In this document: positions 52,400-61,888 of the stretch, in pieces
How the letters are laid out: every line of letters starts with the position of its first letter
Position numbering within the stretch: the first letter of the stretch is position 1
Source of the DNA: JAGVSV01 sp050952845
GTDB taxonomy: Bacteria; Bacillota; Clostridia; Christensenellales; Aristaeellaceae
DNA: 64,000 nt
Assembly: GCA_050952845.1 (NCBI GenBank)
Contig: JBMNLP010000001.1
Location: 3,038,001 to 3,102,000, forward strand
Reading direction: 5' to 3'
Translations under genes and position numbers: made by a program
Notes under the pieces: generated by a model
Told to the model about the DNA's origin: nothing
What the model saw: only the letters and a program-made list of their open reading frames with translations
The model's database searches: none

Positions 52400-53254
52400 A
52401 TGAGCCTTCAAACGCTGTTTTCCGCGCTGCTGGGTGTAGTTCAGGGATTGAGTGAATTTTTGCCCATATCGTCCTCGGGGCACCTGATGGTGGCAGAGCT
52501 GCTGTTTGCGCAGATCGGCTACCAGGCTGATCCTGAAAAGACGCTGCCGCTGATGGTGATGCTGCACATGGGCACGCTGGTGGCAGTGGCTGCGGTGTTC
52601 TGGCGCGACTGGGTGGACATGCTGCGGCATCCTGTCAAAAACAAAACGCTGTTGTACCTGTTTATTGCGTCGCTGCCGGCGCTTTTTGCCAAGCTGCTGC
52701 TGGGCGATATGGTGGACGCGTTTTTCAAGGGCTGGTTTCTTGGCATTTGTTTTCTTATTACAGCGGTATTTCTGGTGTTGGTGGAAGCGCTGGGCAGCAG
52801 GGGCAAGCATGCAAGAGGACAGGAGCATGTAAGTGCACGCCACGCTGTCGTAATGGGTTTTTTTCAGGCGCTGGCGCTGCCGCCGGGCATCAGCCGCAGT
52901 GGCTCTACACTGCTGGGCGGCATTGCCTCCGGTTTAACCAGGCAGGCGGCGGCGAAGTTTTCTTTCATGATGAGCGCGCCGGCTATCCTGGGCAGCTTTT
53001 TATCAGAGGGCATGGATGCGCTGGACGCGGGCGGCTTGGGCTCGCTGTTTACCGGTGACATCTTAGTCGGCGTGCTGCTGTCGGCAATCAGCGGTTTTCT
53101 GGCGATCCGGTATATGCTGCGGTTGATTGAGGGGATCTCGTTCTATAAGTTTGCCCTTTATGTAGCGGCGGTGGGCATCATCGTTATTGTCATGCAGCTG
53201 ACTGGTTTTGCGGATTTTCCACCCATTGCACTGCCTGCCAGGGCAGTGTGGTGA
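52400..53254 (+). CDS. uppP: Undecaprenyl-diphosphatase UppP (BacA)
   Basis: 284 residues, a polytopic membrane enzyme that recycles undecaprenyl pyrophosphate, the lipid carrier for cell-wall synthesis, and gives bacitracin tolerance. The two active-site motifs are intact: QGLSEFLPISSSGHLM near residue 12 and LPPGISRSGSTLL near residue 160. ATG 52400 has GGGAGG 10 bases upstream; the frame is open further up without better sites. Confidence 0.94.
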   Translation: MSLQTLFSALLGVVQGLSEFLPISSSGHLMVAELLFAQIGYQADPEKTLPLMVMLHMGTLVAVAAVFWRDWVDMLRHPVKNKTLLYLFIASLPALFAKLLLGDMVDAFFKGWFLGICFLITAVFLVLVEALGSRGKHARGQEHVSARHAVVMGFFQALALPPGISRSGSTLLGGIASGLTRQAAAKFSFMMSAPAILGSFLSEGMDALDAGGLGSLFTGDILVGVLLSAISGFLAIRYMLRLIEGISFYKFALYVAAVGIIVIVMQLTGFADFPPIALPARAVW

Positions 53255-53299
53255 GTTTGATTTAAACGTCCCCGCGTTTGCGGGTGAAAGGAGAGGAGC

Positions 53300-54022
53300 A
53301 TGAAAAAAGCCTGGATTGTACAGGGAGGATGGGACGGACATCAGCCGCAGCTGACCAGCAAGCGTTTTGCCGGTTTGCTGCGCAAAAACGGCTGGGAAGC
53401 CACAATTTTTGACACGCTGGACTGCTTTGCCGATGCGGAAGCCGTCAAGGCGCTGGATTTGATCGTCGCCTGCTGGACTGGCGGTCAGATCGAACCCCAA
53501 TATACTGCCAACATCAGCAAGGCCATCGGGGAAGGCACGGGACTGGCAGGCTGCCACGGCGGCATGTGCGACGCTTTCCGCAACGATACCGAATGGCAGT
53601 TCATCACCGGCGGCCAGTGGGTAAGCCATCCGGGCGGCGACGGGGTGGAGTACACCGTCAACATCCGCCATGGCTCGTCGCCGTTGGTGGAGGGGCTGGA
53701 CGACTTCACCGTGCGCAGCGAGCATTATTACCTGCACGTGGACCCGGCTATCGAGGTGCTGGCTACAACGCGGTTTCCCGCGGTGCACTACTACAACATC
53801 GCCAACAAACCCATCGACATGCCCGTGGTGTGGACCAAGTACTGGGGCCTGGGCCGTGTGTTCTATACCTCGCTGGGCCACCACGACGATGTGTTTGACC
53901 TGTCGCCCAACGCCCAGGTGCTGATGGAGCGCGGCATGCTGTGGGCGGGCGGCGGCAAGGATTATGCCAAAAAACACGGGCTGACGGTGGATCGCTTCAT
54001 CAACGAAGCGAAAATGTATTGA
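53300..54022 (+). CDS. ThuA-like domain protein
   Basis: 240 residues, cytoplasmic. A glutamine-amidotransferase-like flavodoxin fold of the ThuA family: KAWIVQGGWDGHQPQL at the start, DLIVACWTGGQIEPQY, GLAGCHGGMCDAFR at the elbow (Cys-His), VRSEHYYLHVDP, and PVVWTKYWGLGRVFYTSLGH at the end. ThuA proteins take part in trehalose or other sugar catabolism in rhizobia; the reaction is unclear. Ribosome site GAAAGGAGAGG. xylA starts 28 bases later, so it belongs to a xylose-type operon here. Confidence 0.88.
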   Translation: MKKAWIVQGGWDGHQPQLTSKRFAGLLRKNGWEATIFDTLDCFADAEAVKALDLIVACWTGGQIEPQYTANISKAIGEGTGLAGCHGGMCDAFRNDTEWQFITGGQWVSHPGGDGVEYTVNIRHGSSPLVEGLDDFTVRSEHYYLHVDPAIEVLATTRFPAVHYYNIANKPIDMPVVWTKYWGLGRVFYTSLGHHDDVFDLSPNAQVLMERGMLWAGGGKDYAKKHGLTVDRFINEAKMY

Positions 54023-54049
54023 TTAGCGCATTAATTGAAGGAGGAGCAT

Positions 54050-55369
54050 ATGAAAGAATATTTCAAGAACATCAAACAGGTGAAATACGAAGGACCCGAC
54101 AGCAAAAATCCATTGGCGTTCAAGTATTACGACGCTGACCGCATCATCATGGGCAAGCCCATGAGGGAACACCTGCCCTTCGCCATGGCCTGGTGGCACA
54201 CGCTGGTTGCTACCGGTACCGACATGTTCGGCCCCGGCACCCAGGATAAATCTTTCGGCGCAGAGCCCGGCACCATGGCACATGCCAAGGCCAAGGTGGA
54301 TGCCGGCTTTGAGTTCATGAAGAAGCTGGGCATCGAGTATTTCTGTTTCCACGATGTCGATCTCGTGCCCGAAGCCGACGACATCAACGAAACCAACAGG
54401 CGCCTGGACGAAATCAGCGACCATATCCTGGTGCGGATGAAGGAAACCGGCATCAAGTGCCTGTGGGGCACAGCCAACATGTTCGCCAACCCCCGCTTTA
54501 TGAACGGCGCCGGCAGCACCAACTCGGTGGATGTGTACTGCTTTGCCGCCGCGCAGATCAAAAAGGCGCTGGATATTACCGTCAAGTTAGGCGGCAAAGG
54601 CTATGTGTTCTGGGGCGGCCGGGAAGGCTATGAGACGCTGCTGAACACCGACGTTAAGTTTGAGCAGGAGAACATCGCGGCATTGATGCACATGGCGGTA
54701 GACTATGGGCGCAAAATCGGCTTCAAGGGCACGTTCCTGATCGAGCCCAAGCCCAAGGAGCCCATGAAGCACCAGTACGATTATGACGCCGCCACGGCCA
54801 TCGGCTTTGTGCGCCAGTACGGGCTGGACAAGGATTTCAAAATGAACATCGAAGCCAACCATGCCACGCTGGCGGGCCACACCTTCCAGCATGACCTGCG
54901 CATATCGGCGGCCAACGGCATGCTGGGCTCCATCGACGCCAACCAGGGCGACCTGTTGCTGGGCTGGGACACCGACCAGTTCCCGTTTGATGTGTACGAA
55001 ACCACGATGTGCATGTATGAAGTGTTGAAAGCCGGCGGCATCCCGGTAGGCCTCAACTTTGACGCCAAAACCCGCAGGCCCAGCTATACGCTGGAGGATA
55101 TGTTCTACGCGCATATTTTAGGCATGGACACCTTTGCCCTGGGGCTGATCAAAGCCGCAGCCATCATTGAGGACGGCCGCATCGACGATTTCGTCAAAGA
55201 GCGCTATGCGTCGTTTGACTCCCCCACCGGAAAGAAGATCCGCGCCGGCAAGGCCACTTTGGAAGAGCTGGCTGAAATAGCCCACGGCATGGGCAAGCCT
55301 GAGCTGCCCGGCAGCGGCCGCCAGGAATACCTGGAGGGCATTGTCAACAACATCCTGTTCAGAGGGTGA
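54050..55369 (+). CDS. xylA: Xylose isomerase
   Basis: 439 residues, class II length. It interconverts D-xylose and D-xylulose. Metal and substrate motifs: FCFHDVDLVPE with the catalytic His, GKGYVFWGGREGYETL, FKGTFLIEPKPKEPMKHQYD with metal Glu and Lys, MNIEANHATLAGHTF, and the Asp pair in LLLGWDTDQFPFD. ATG 54050 follows AAGGAGGAG; a TTG at 54035 would include the ribosome site. xylB follows after 4 bases. Confidence 0.97.
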   Translation: MKEYFKNIKQVKYEGPDSKNPLAFKYYDADRIIMGKPMREHLPFAMAWWHTLVATGTDMFGPGTQDKSFGAEPGTMAHAKAKVDAGFEFMKKLGIEYFCFHDVDLVPEADDINETNRRLDEISDHILVRMKETGIKCLWGTANMFANPRFMNGAGSTNSVDVYCFAAAQIKKALDITVKLGGKGYVFWGGREGYETLLNTDVKFEQENIAALMHMAVDYGRKIGFKGTFLIEPKPKEPMKHQYDYDAATAIGFVRQYGLDKDFKMNIEANHATLAGHTFQHDLRISAANGMLGSIDANQGDLLLGWDTDQFPFDVYETTMCMYEVLKAGGIPVGLNFDAKTRRPSYTLEDMFYAHILGMDTFALGLIKAAAIIEDGRIDDFVKERYASFDSPTGKKIRAGKATLEELAEIAHGMGKPELPGSGRQEYLEGIVNNILFRG

Positions 55370-55373
55370 CGCC

Positions 55374-56870
55374 ATGAAATACATTTTGGGCATTGATCTG
55401 GGCACCAGCGGCACCAAAACCGTGCTGTTTGATGCCCTGGGGCGCCAGGGCTGCGAAGCCTCGCGCGAATACCCGCTCCACCAGCCGCAAAACGGCTGGG
55501 CGGAGCAGGACCCGGAGGACTGGTACCGCGCTGCCAGGGAAACCATTCAGGAAGTGATATCGGTATCCGGCGTCAACCCGGAGGAGATCGCCGGCATCGG
55601 CATATCGGGCCAGATGCATGGCCTGGTGATGCTCGACAAGCACGGCAACGTGCTGCGCCGCAGCATCATATGGGCGGACCAGCGCACCGCGAAGGAATGC
55701 GAAGAAATTGAAGAAAAGGTGGGCCGCGATCGGCTGATTGAGATCACCTGCAACCCGGCGCTGACGGGTTTTACCCTCAGCAAAATCATGTGGGTGAGAA
55801 AGCACGAGCCGGAAGTTTACGCCCAGTGCCGGCACATCCTGCTGCCTAAAGATTACCTGCGCTGGAAGTTGACGGGCGAGTTTGCCACTGAGGTATCCGA
55901 CGCCAGCGGCATGCAGCTGTTGGATGTGCCGCGCCGCACCTGGAGCCGTGAGCTGCTGGAAACGCTGGACATCGACCTGGGCCTGCTGGCCAAGGTGTAC
56001 GAATCCCCCGAGATTACGGGCTATGTCAGCGCGCAGGCAGCCCGGGAAACCGGCCTGAGCACCAAAACCGCCGTGGTAGGCGGCGCCGGCGACAATGCCG
56101 CTGCCGCTGTGGGCACCGGCGTGGTGCGCGAAGGCTCGGCCTTCACCACCATCGGCACCTCCGGCGTGATGTTTGCGCATACTGACGGCTTGCGGCTGGA
56201 CCCGGCCGGACGCGCCCACACCTTCTGCTGCGCCGTGCCCGGCGCCTGGCATGTGATGGGCGTGGTGCAATCGGCAGGGCTGTCGCTGCAATGGTTCCGA
56301 AACAACTTCTACCCCGATGACGCGGAGTATGAGGCCATCAACCGCGATGCCGCTGCCACCCCCGTCGGCGCCCGGCGGCTGCTGTACTCCCCCTACCTGA
56401 TGGGTGAGCGCACGCCCCACCTGGATGCCGAATGCCGGGGCGCCTTCGTCGGCCTGTCCGCCATCCACACCAAGGCTGATATGGCCCGTGCTGTGATGGA
56501 AGGCATTGCCTGCGCCATGAAGGACAGCCAAATGGTGCTCAGCGACATGGGCGTTGTACCCGAAAGCATGGCGCTGTGCGGCGGCGGCGCCAAAAGCCCG
56601 CTGCTGAGGCAGATGCTGGCTGATATGTACAACCTGCCCACCAAGCTGCCGCTGATGACCAACAGCGCAGCGCTGGGCGTTGCCATCCTGGCGGCGACTG
56701 GCACAGGCTTGTATGCCAGCGTACAGGAAGCCTGCGACGCCATCCTCACCTTCCGCAACGCCGAGCAACCCGACCCCGCGCGCGTCAAGCAGTATGAAGC
56801 CGTGTACAAAGCATACCGCACCATATATCCTGGATTGAAAGAAACGTATCGCGCATTGGCTGAGATGTAA
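55374..56870 (+). CDS. xylB: Xylulokinase
   Basis: 498 residues, FGGY sugar kinase. ATP-binding fold IGIDLGTSGTKTVLFD-like opening (YILGIDLGTSGTKT), xylulokinase signature GISGQMHGLVMLD, Asp catalytic region GGAGDNAAAAVGTG, and C-terminal ALCGGGAKSPLLRQML. It phosphorylates xylulose for entry into the pentose phosphate pathway. The ribosome site (AGAGGGTG) lies inside the xylA end. It closes the thuA-xylA-xylB operon at a strong terminator. Confidence 0.97.
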   Translation: MKYILGIDLGTSGTKTVLFDALGRQGCEASREYPLHQPQNGWAEQDPEDWYRAARETIQEVISVSGVNPEEIAGIGISGQMHGLVMLDKHGNVLRRSIIWADQRTAKECEEIEEKVGRDRLIEITCNPALTGFTLSKIMWVRKHEPEVYAQCRHILLPKDYLRWKLTGEFATEVSDASGMQLLDVPRRTWSRELLETLDIDLGLLAKVYESPEITGYVSAQAARETGLSTKTAVVGGAGDNAAAAVGTGVVREGSAFTTIGTSGVMFAHTDGLRLDPAGRAHTFCCAVPGAWHVMGVVQSAGLSLQWFRNNFYPDDAEYEAINRDAAATPVGARRLLYSPYLMGERTPHLDAECRGAFVGLSAIHTKADMARAVMEGIACAMKDSQMVLSDMGVVPESMALCGGGAKSPLLRQMLADMYNLPTKLPLMTNSAALGVAILAATGTGLYASVQEACDAILTFRNAEQPDPARVKQYEAVYKAYRTIYPGLKETYRALAEM

Positions 56871-56884
56871 AAAAATCAGTCTTC

Positions 56885-56927
56885 CGGGCAGACGCCCTTT
56901 TTCTGGGACGTCTGCCCGTTATTTTTA
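56885..56927. terminator. Terminator after xylB
   Basis: CGGGCAGACG (56885-56894) pairs with CGTCTGCCCG (56909-56918), followed by TTATTTTTATT. It lies between convergent xylB and the flavoprotein gene; the minus side has an AAAAAGGG run in the loop only, so it works best for xylB. Confidence 0.92.
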
Positions 56928-58415
56928 TTACCCGCGCAACGCTTCATTTTCCTGCTCCCCAACCAGCCAGTCGATGTTGTCAAGTGCCCAGGCTGTCAGC
57001 TCGCTCAGGGCAGGATGGATCACCATCGATTGTAAGATGGGCTCGAACGTGCCCACGCTGTAGTGCAGGTGGTCGCCATGCACGTGAGGGATGGTTGCAG
57101 CGTTCATCAGGTATACAAAGGGCTGCACCAGCGCCGCCGCCTGGTAGCCTGCGATGTGGACGCCCAGCAGCTCACCGCGTTCGCCGGCAATGATTTTGAC
57201 GAAGCCATTGTCCACATCGCCGTTGCCATAAGCCATGGCAAAGCCGGATGCCACCTGAGAATAGTCGTTGCGCCCCACAAATACCTTCAGGCCTTTTTCG
57301 CGCGCTTCTTTTTCAGTCATGCCCACGCGGGCTACCTGAGGGCAGGTGAACACCGCCCAGGGTACCTTGGTATAGTCCGCTGCGCGTTTTTCGCCGTTTC
57401 CAAAGAGGTTGCCTGCCAGGATGTCCGCCTCGTAGTTGGCTTTGTGGCGCAGCTGGTAGCGGCCGGTGATGTCGCCCAGCGCCCAGATGTCAGGCTGATT
57501 GGTTTCCATGTATTCATTCGCAACAATCCAGCCATTTTCATCAACCTCAATGCCGGCCAGGTCGCAGCGCAGCAGATCGGCATTGGATGTCACGCCGGAT
57601 GCCAGCAGCACCTCTTCAGCCTCAACAGTGTTGCTTTTGCCGGTGCGGGTACACCTGGTGACGACCTTCTTGCCGTTCTTCATTTTCTTCACCGATATAG
57701 CAGCGTGCCCCAACAGCATGTCGATGCCAAAGGCGCGGAACTGATCCTCAACTGTCTCGCTGACTTCTTCCTCTTCGCCGCGCAGCAGGTGCGGCGCGCG
57801 GCCGATCACGGTTACCTTGGTGCCCATCGCGGAGAAAATGTGCGCAAATTCCGTGCCGATCACACCGCCACCGATAATGATGAGGCTTTTCCATGGTGTT
57901 TTCGGGAACTTATCGCCAAAAAAGGTTTCGTAAGTGAGGCATTCCGCCTCCTGCAAACCCTCGATGTCGGGCACCTTGCTGCGTGCGCCGGCAGCCAGCA
58001 CAAACTTGTCAGCCTCAAATGCCTGGGACCAGCCGCCCTCGTTCATCTTCACGCGCATGGTTTTTCTTCCCGTGAACTCGCCTGTGCCAAAGTAGAGGTC
58101 CAGGTTGGGTACCTTTTCATAGTCCCTGCGGATGTTGTTGTGTTGGTTGATCTGCTGCCACATGCGGCTGCCGATTTTCTTCCAGTCAGCTTTGGGCTTG
58201 CCAAAGCTAACGCCCACCTTGTCGGACCGCTGCGCCTCGCGAATCAAATCCGCCGGGTACACCAGCATTTTAGAGGGAATGCATCCGCGGTTGAGGCAGG
58301 TGCCGCCCAGCTGATCCTTCTCAATCAGGGCGCATTGGAGCCCGCGCTCCAGCGCGGCGTCCAGCACGATAAAGCCGGCGCCGCTGCCCACCACAACCAG
58401 GTCATATTTCTTCAT
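56928..58415 (-). CDS. Dihydrolipoamide dehydrogenase-like pyridine nucleotide-disulfide oxidoreductase
   Basis: 495 residues. FAD site VVVGSGAGFIVLDAALERG, redox disulfide in GGTCLNRGCIPSKM (C-x4-C), NAD(P)H site IIIGGGVIGTEFAHIF, second FAD motif IWALGDITGRYQLRH, and the C-terminal dimer-interface pair HPALSE with active-site His. Inserts make it longer than Lpd (~470), and it resembles the mycothione-reductase/mercuric-reductase-like branch. No 2-oxo-acid dehydrogenase genes are near. The actual substrate is unknown. ATG 58415 is followed by a minus-strand single-gene unit. Confidence 0.9.
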   Translation of the reverse strand: MKKYDLVVVGSGAGFIVLDAALERGLQCALIEKDQLGGTCLNRGCIPSKMLVYPADLIREAQRSDKVGVSFGKPKADWKKIGSRMWQQINQHNNIRRDYEKVPNLDLYFGTGEFTGRKTMRVKMNEGGWSQAFEADKFVLAAGARSKVPDIEGLQEAECLTYETFFGDKFPKTPWKSLIIIGGGVIGTEFAHIFSAMGTKVTVIGRAPHLLRGEEEEVSETVEDQFRAFGIDMLLGHAAISVKKMKNGKKVVTRCTRTGKSNTVEAEEVLLASGVTSNADLLRCDLAGIEVDENGWIVANEYMETNQPDIWALGDITGRYQLRHKANYEADILAGNLFGNGEKRAADYTKVPWAVFTCPQVARVGMTEKEAREKGLKVFVGRNDYSQVASGFAMAYGNGDVDNGFVKIIAGERGELLGVHIAGYQAAALVQPFVYLMNAATIPHVHGDHLHYSVGTFEPILQSMVIHPALSELTAWALDNIDWLVGEQENEALRG

Positions 58416-58546
58416 GATGCCATACTCCTTTTGCCGCGGCGCAGGCGCGCGGGTTCATTAAGGATTGTATCATAGCAGATGGATACCTCAAACTCAATAA
58501 TAATATGGCATGCCTGCCATAGCCTGGCAAATTGCCAATCACATTG

Positions 58547-58575
58547 TTGCAAACTGCCGGTTGTGGTGCTATACT
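58547..58575 (+). promoter_or_regulatory. Sigma-A type promoter of rpmE
   Basis: TTGCAA (58547-58552), 17 bases, TATACT (58570-58575), 70 bases before the rpmE start. The leader (58583-58644) carries an ATCCACGGCTCATGG stretch but no fold that I can name. Confidence 0.75.
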
Positions 58576-58644
58576 GAATATCCACGGCTCATGGTCGCGC
58601 GCCATGAATCCGTAACTTTAGCGCTGAAGAGGGGTTATCAATCC

Positions 58645-58842
58645 ATGAAGAAAGACATTCATCCAAAATACGAGAAGGCCGTTGTGCGCTGTGTATGCGG
58701 TGAAACCTTCGAAACCGGCTCGGTCCGGAAAGAAATGAAGGTTGATATCTGCTCAAAATGCCACCCGTTCTATTCCGGCAAGCAAAAGCTCGTCGATGCC
58801 GGTGGCCGTGTAGATCGCTTCAAAAAGCGCTACGGCATTTAA
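58645..58842 (+). CDS. rpmE: 50S ribosomal protein L31
   Basis: 65 residues, standard. It starts MKKDIHPKYEKAVVRCVCGE and has the zinc-binding cysteines CVC and CSKC, so it is the zinc-containing C+ form. C-terminal VDAGGRVDRFKKRYG is characteristic. It heads the conserved Firmicute cluster rpmE, DUF1385, prmC, prfA. A hairpin follows its stop. Confidence 0.97.
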   Translation: MKKDIHPKYEKAVVRCVCGETFETGSVRKEMKVDICSKCHPFYSGKQKLVDAGGRVDRFKKRYGI

Positions 58843-58858
58843 GTGCCGTATGACACAG

Positions 58859-58903
58859 GCAGGCGCGCCTTTGATATAGAGGCAGGCCTGCTTTGTTTTA
58901 TTT
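58859..58903 (+). terminator. Probable terminator after rpmE
   Basis: GCAGGC (58859-58864) pairs with GCCTGC (58886-58891), with an additional inner GC-rich stem, then TTTGTTTTATTTT. It may be leaky, since DUF1385 and prfA follow without another clear promoter. Confidence 0.6.
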
Positions 58904-58925
58904 TACAGCATATAAGAGGTTACAT

Positions 58926-59969
58926 ATGAAACAAAAAACCCAGCGTCCCCCCGATGTCGGCGGACAAGCTGTACTGGAAGGCGTGATGATGAGGACGCCG
59001 GACGCCATCGCCATCGCGGTGCGCAAACCCGACGGCAGCATCTGCATCAAGCACAACCTGTACGAATCGCCTTCTAAAAAGCACAAATGGATGGGGCTGC
59101 CCATCATCCGGGGCGCCATCAGCATGGTGACCATGCTGAAGCTCGGCATACAAGTGCTGACGGAGAGCGGCGAAATGTCCGGCATAATGGACGAGGAGCC
59201 CTCCAAGTTTGAGAAATGGCTTAGCCGCAGGCTGGGCAAGGGCGTGGAAAAAATTGTCATGGGCATGGCGGCGCTGTTGGCGGTGGCATTGTCGGTGGGC
59301 TTGTTTGTGTTGCTGCCTAACATACCAGCCAAAGCGCTGCGCGCTGCCGGCTGGTCGTTGTTTTCAGTTAACCTGGTCAGCGGGTTTGTGCGCACGATCA
59401 TACTGATCGGCTACCTGATATTCTGTGGCATGATACCGGACATGCACCGCGTATTTCAGTACCATGGGGCTGAGCACAAAGCCGTCTACTGCCATGAAAA
59501 CAAGCTGCCGATGACGGTAGCCAATGTGCAGAAATTCTCCACCCTGCATCCGCGCTGCGGCACCAGCTTTCTATTGATCACGTTCATCTTTTCCATCTTG
59601 TTTTACAGCGTGATTGACGTCATGGTGTTTTCAGCAACAGGGTTTGACATGGGGCACAGCTACCTGGCACGCGTGCTGTCGCGGCTGGTGCTGCTGCCGC
59701 TGGTAGCCGGCGTCAGCTATGAGCTGTTAAAATCTCTGGCGCACGCGGAAAATGGTTTCGCCAGGGCGCTGCGCTGGCCGGGCATGCAGCTGCAGCGGCT
59801 GACGACCCGCCCACCCACCGACGAAATGTGCGAGGTGGCGATCGCATCGATCGGCGCGGCGCTGAACGGACTGCCCCAGGGCGAAAGGACGCCCGAGGGC
59901 TATGCCCTCGTTGCTAAGGATGCGGGTTTACCCGACCAGGAGGAAGTCGCCGCCGGACAAACCGCATGA
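58926..59969 (+). CDS. DUF1385 family membrane protein
   Basis: 347 residues. It starts with the family motif DVGGQAVLEGVMMRTPDAIA and has three to four membrane helices between residues ~110 and ~265. The conserved QYHGAEHKAVYCHE and STLHPRCGTSFLL blocks (His/Cys-rich, maybe metal-binding) are present. Some members are annotated metal-dependent enzymes, but no reaction is proven. AGAGG precedes ATG 58926. Its stop overlaps the prmC start (ATGA), a conserved arrangement in Firmicutes. Confidence 0.9.
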   Translation: MKQKTQRPPDVGGQAVLEGVMMRTPDAIAIAVRKPDGSICIKHNLYESPSKKHKWMGLPIIRGAISMVTMLKLGIQVLTESGEMSGIMDEEPSKFEKWLSRRLGKGVEKIVMGMAALLAVALSVGLFVLLPNIPAKALRAAGWSLFSVNLVSGFVRTIILIGYLIFCGMIPDMHRVFQYHGAEHKAVYCHENKLPMTVANVQKFSTLHPRCGTSFLLITFIFSILFYSVIDVMVFSATGFDMGHSYLARVLSRLVLLPLVAGVSYELLKSLAHAENGFARALRWPGMQLQRLTTRPPTDEMCEVAIASIGAALNGLPQGERTPEGYALVAKDAGLPDQEEVAAGQTA

Positions 59970-60814
59970 CATTGCGTGAAGCGCTGCGCCAGGGCGAAAG
60001 CCTGTTGGTGCAGGGCGATGTGCCTGCCGCGCGCCATGACGCGTCGGCGTTGATGGCGGGTTTGTTGCGTGTACCTCGTTTGAGCCTGCCGCTGGAGAGC
60101 AGCCGTGTGCTAACACCTGCGCAGGAAACAGCGTATTTTGGCTGGATCGCCAGGCGTGCTGAGCGGGAACCGCTGCAATACATCTTGGGCACGCAATGGT
60201 TCATGGGGTATGACATCGCAGTGGCGCCGGGCGTGCTGATTCCCCGTGCGGACACCGAAACGCTGGCTGAGCAGGCTATCTTGCGCTTAGCGCCCTCTGC
60301 CTGTGTGCTGGACCTGTGTACAGGCAGCGGTGCCCTGGCGATTGCGTTGGCTAAATGCGGCAAGGATGCCAGGGTATGGGCAGGTGATGTGTCTGCCGAA
60401 GCCCTGGCTGTTGCTCGGGCGAACGCTGCGCGGCATGAAACCCGTATCCATTTCAGGCAGGGAGATTTTTTCTTGCCGTTTGTGCATCAGCGCTTTGACA
60501 TGATCGTGTGCAATCCGCCGTATATTCCCTCAGCTGCGCTGGCTGGGCTGCAGGCGGAGGTGCGGTTTGAGCCATCGCTGGCGCTGGATGGTGGGGACGA
60601 CGGGCTACATTTTTACCGGCGGCTGTTTTCGGAAGCGCCGGATTACCTGAACAGAAACGGTCAGCTGCTGGTTGAACTGGGCGACGGCCAGGAAGCGTAT
60701 GTAACAATGCTGGCAGCCGCTTTCTTTGCCGATATTTCAGTGTATAATGATTTGGGTGGCATGCCGCGTGTGCTGGCAGCTGTATTGAAAGGCGGAAGGG
60801 ATGCCGGTTTTTGA
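59966..60814 (+). CDS. prmC: Release factor glutamine methyltransferase PrmC
   Basis: 282 residues. It methylates the Gln of the GGQ motif in release factors. An N-terminal helical domain precedes the Rossmann methyltransferase: VLDLCTGSGALAIALAK (SAM site) and catalytic NPPY in IVCNPPYIPS. It overlaps DUF1385 by 4 bases and prfA by 14 bases, so enzyme and substrate are co-translated. Confidence 0.96.
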   Translation: MTLREALRQGESLLVQGDVPAARHDASALMAGLLRVPRLSLPLESSRVLTPAQETAYFGWIARRAEREPLQYILGTQWFMGYDIAVAPGVLIPRADTETLAEQAILRLAPSACVLDLCTGSGALAIALAKCGKDARVWAGDVSAEALAVARANAARHETRIHFRQGDFFLPFVHQRFDMIVCNPPYIPSAALAGLQAEVRFEPSLALDGGDDGLHFYRRLFSEAPDYLNRNGQLLVELGDGQEAYVTMLAAAFFADISVYNDLGGMPRVLAAVLKGGRDAGF

Positions 60815-61877
60815 AGAAAAATTTGAATGGATGATCGGTCGTTATGATGAATTGATGGTTGCCTCTGCGCAGCCCGATATCATCGCCGATCTGCCGCGCT
60901 GGCAGAATATTCTGCGCGAAATCGCGCAGCTTGAGCCGGCGGTAACCGCCTGGCGGGATTATGTCAGCCTGCGGCAGGAGATCGCCTCCGCCGAGGAGCT
61001 GCTGGAGCAGCCGGACTATACCGCCATCGCCGAGGAGGAACTGGCGCTGCTGCGCCCCAGGCAGGAAGCAGCATTGCAGGAGCTGAAGGTTTTTCTGTTG
61101 CCGAGGGACCCCAATGACGACAAAAACGTCGTGATGGAAATCCGCGCCGGTGCCGGCGGGGATGAGGCGGGGCTGTTTGGCGCCATGCTGATGCGCATGT
61201 ATGTCCGCTATGCCGAACGGCATGGCTATACGACGACCAACATGTCCATCAGCGAGTCGGAGCTGGGCGGCGTCAAGGAAGCCGTGTTCATGATATCGGG
61301 CAATGGCGCCTTCAGCCGCCTGAAGTATGAAAGCGGGGTACACCGCGTACAGCGCGTGCCGGTGACGGAATCCTCCGGCCGCATCCACACCAGCACCGCC
61401 ACTGTGGCGGTGCTGCCCGAAGCCGATGAGGTGGATGTGGAGATCAACCCGGGCGACCTGCGCATCGACACTTACCGTGCCAGCGGGCATGGCGGACAGT
61501 ACATCAATATGACGGACTCGGCCATCCGCATCACCCACCTGCCCAGCGGCCTGGTGGTGACCTGCCAGGACGAAAAAAGCCAGCTGAAGAACAAGGAGCA
61601 GGCGATGCGCGTGCTGCGCGCGCGCCTGTACGAAAAAATGCAGGCTGAAGCCGACGCGGAGTATTCCGCTCACCGACGCGACCAGATTGGCACTGGCGAC
61701 CGCAGCGAGCGCATCCGCACCTACAACTTCCCCCAGGGGCGGGTGACTGACCACCGCATCGGGCTGACATTGTACAGAATCAACGACATTTTAGACGGCG
61801 ACCTGGACGAGATCATTGACGCGCTGATCATGGAAAAGCAGGCAGAAAACCTGCGTGAAGCGGCGCTGAACGAATAG
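60801..61877 (+). CDS. prfA: Peptide chain release factor 1
   Basis: 358 residues, full length. It recognises UAA and UAG and releases the peptide. The tripeptide anticodon region is VPVTESSGRIHTST (PVT), and the catalytic GGQ is in ASGHGGQYINMTDSA. The Gln is the PrmC target. ATG 60801 overlaps prmC. The start AAGGCGGAAGGG context gives a ribosome site close to the ATG. Confidence 0.97.
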   Translation: MPVFEEKFEWMIGRYDELMVASAQPDIIADLPRWQNILREIAQLEPAVTAWRDYVSLRQEIASAEELLEQPDYTAIAEEELALLRPRQEAALQELKVFLLPRDPNDDKNVVMEIRAGAGGDEAGLFGAMLMRMYVRYAERHGYTTTNMSISESELGGVKEAVFMISGNGAFSRLKYESGVHRVQRVPVTESSGRIHTSTATVAVLPEADEVDVEINPGDLRIDTYRASGHGGQYINMTDSAIRITHLPSGLVVTCQDEKSQLKNKEQAMRVLRARLYEKMQAEADAEYSAHRRDQIGTGDRSERIRTYNFPQGRVTDHRIGLTLYRINDILDGDLDEIIDALIMEKQAENLREAALNE

Positions 61878-61888
61878 GAGGAATTCGC

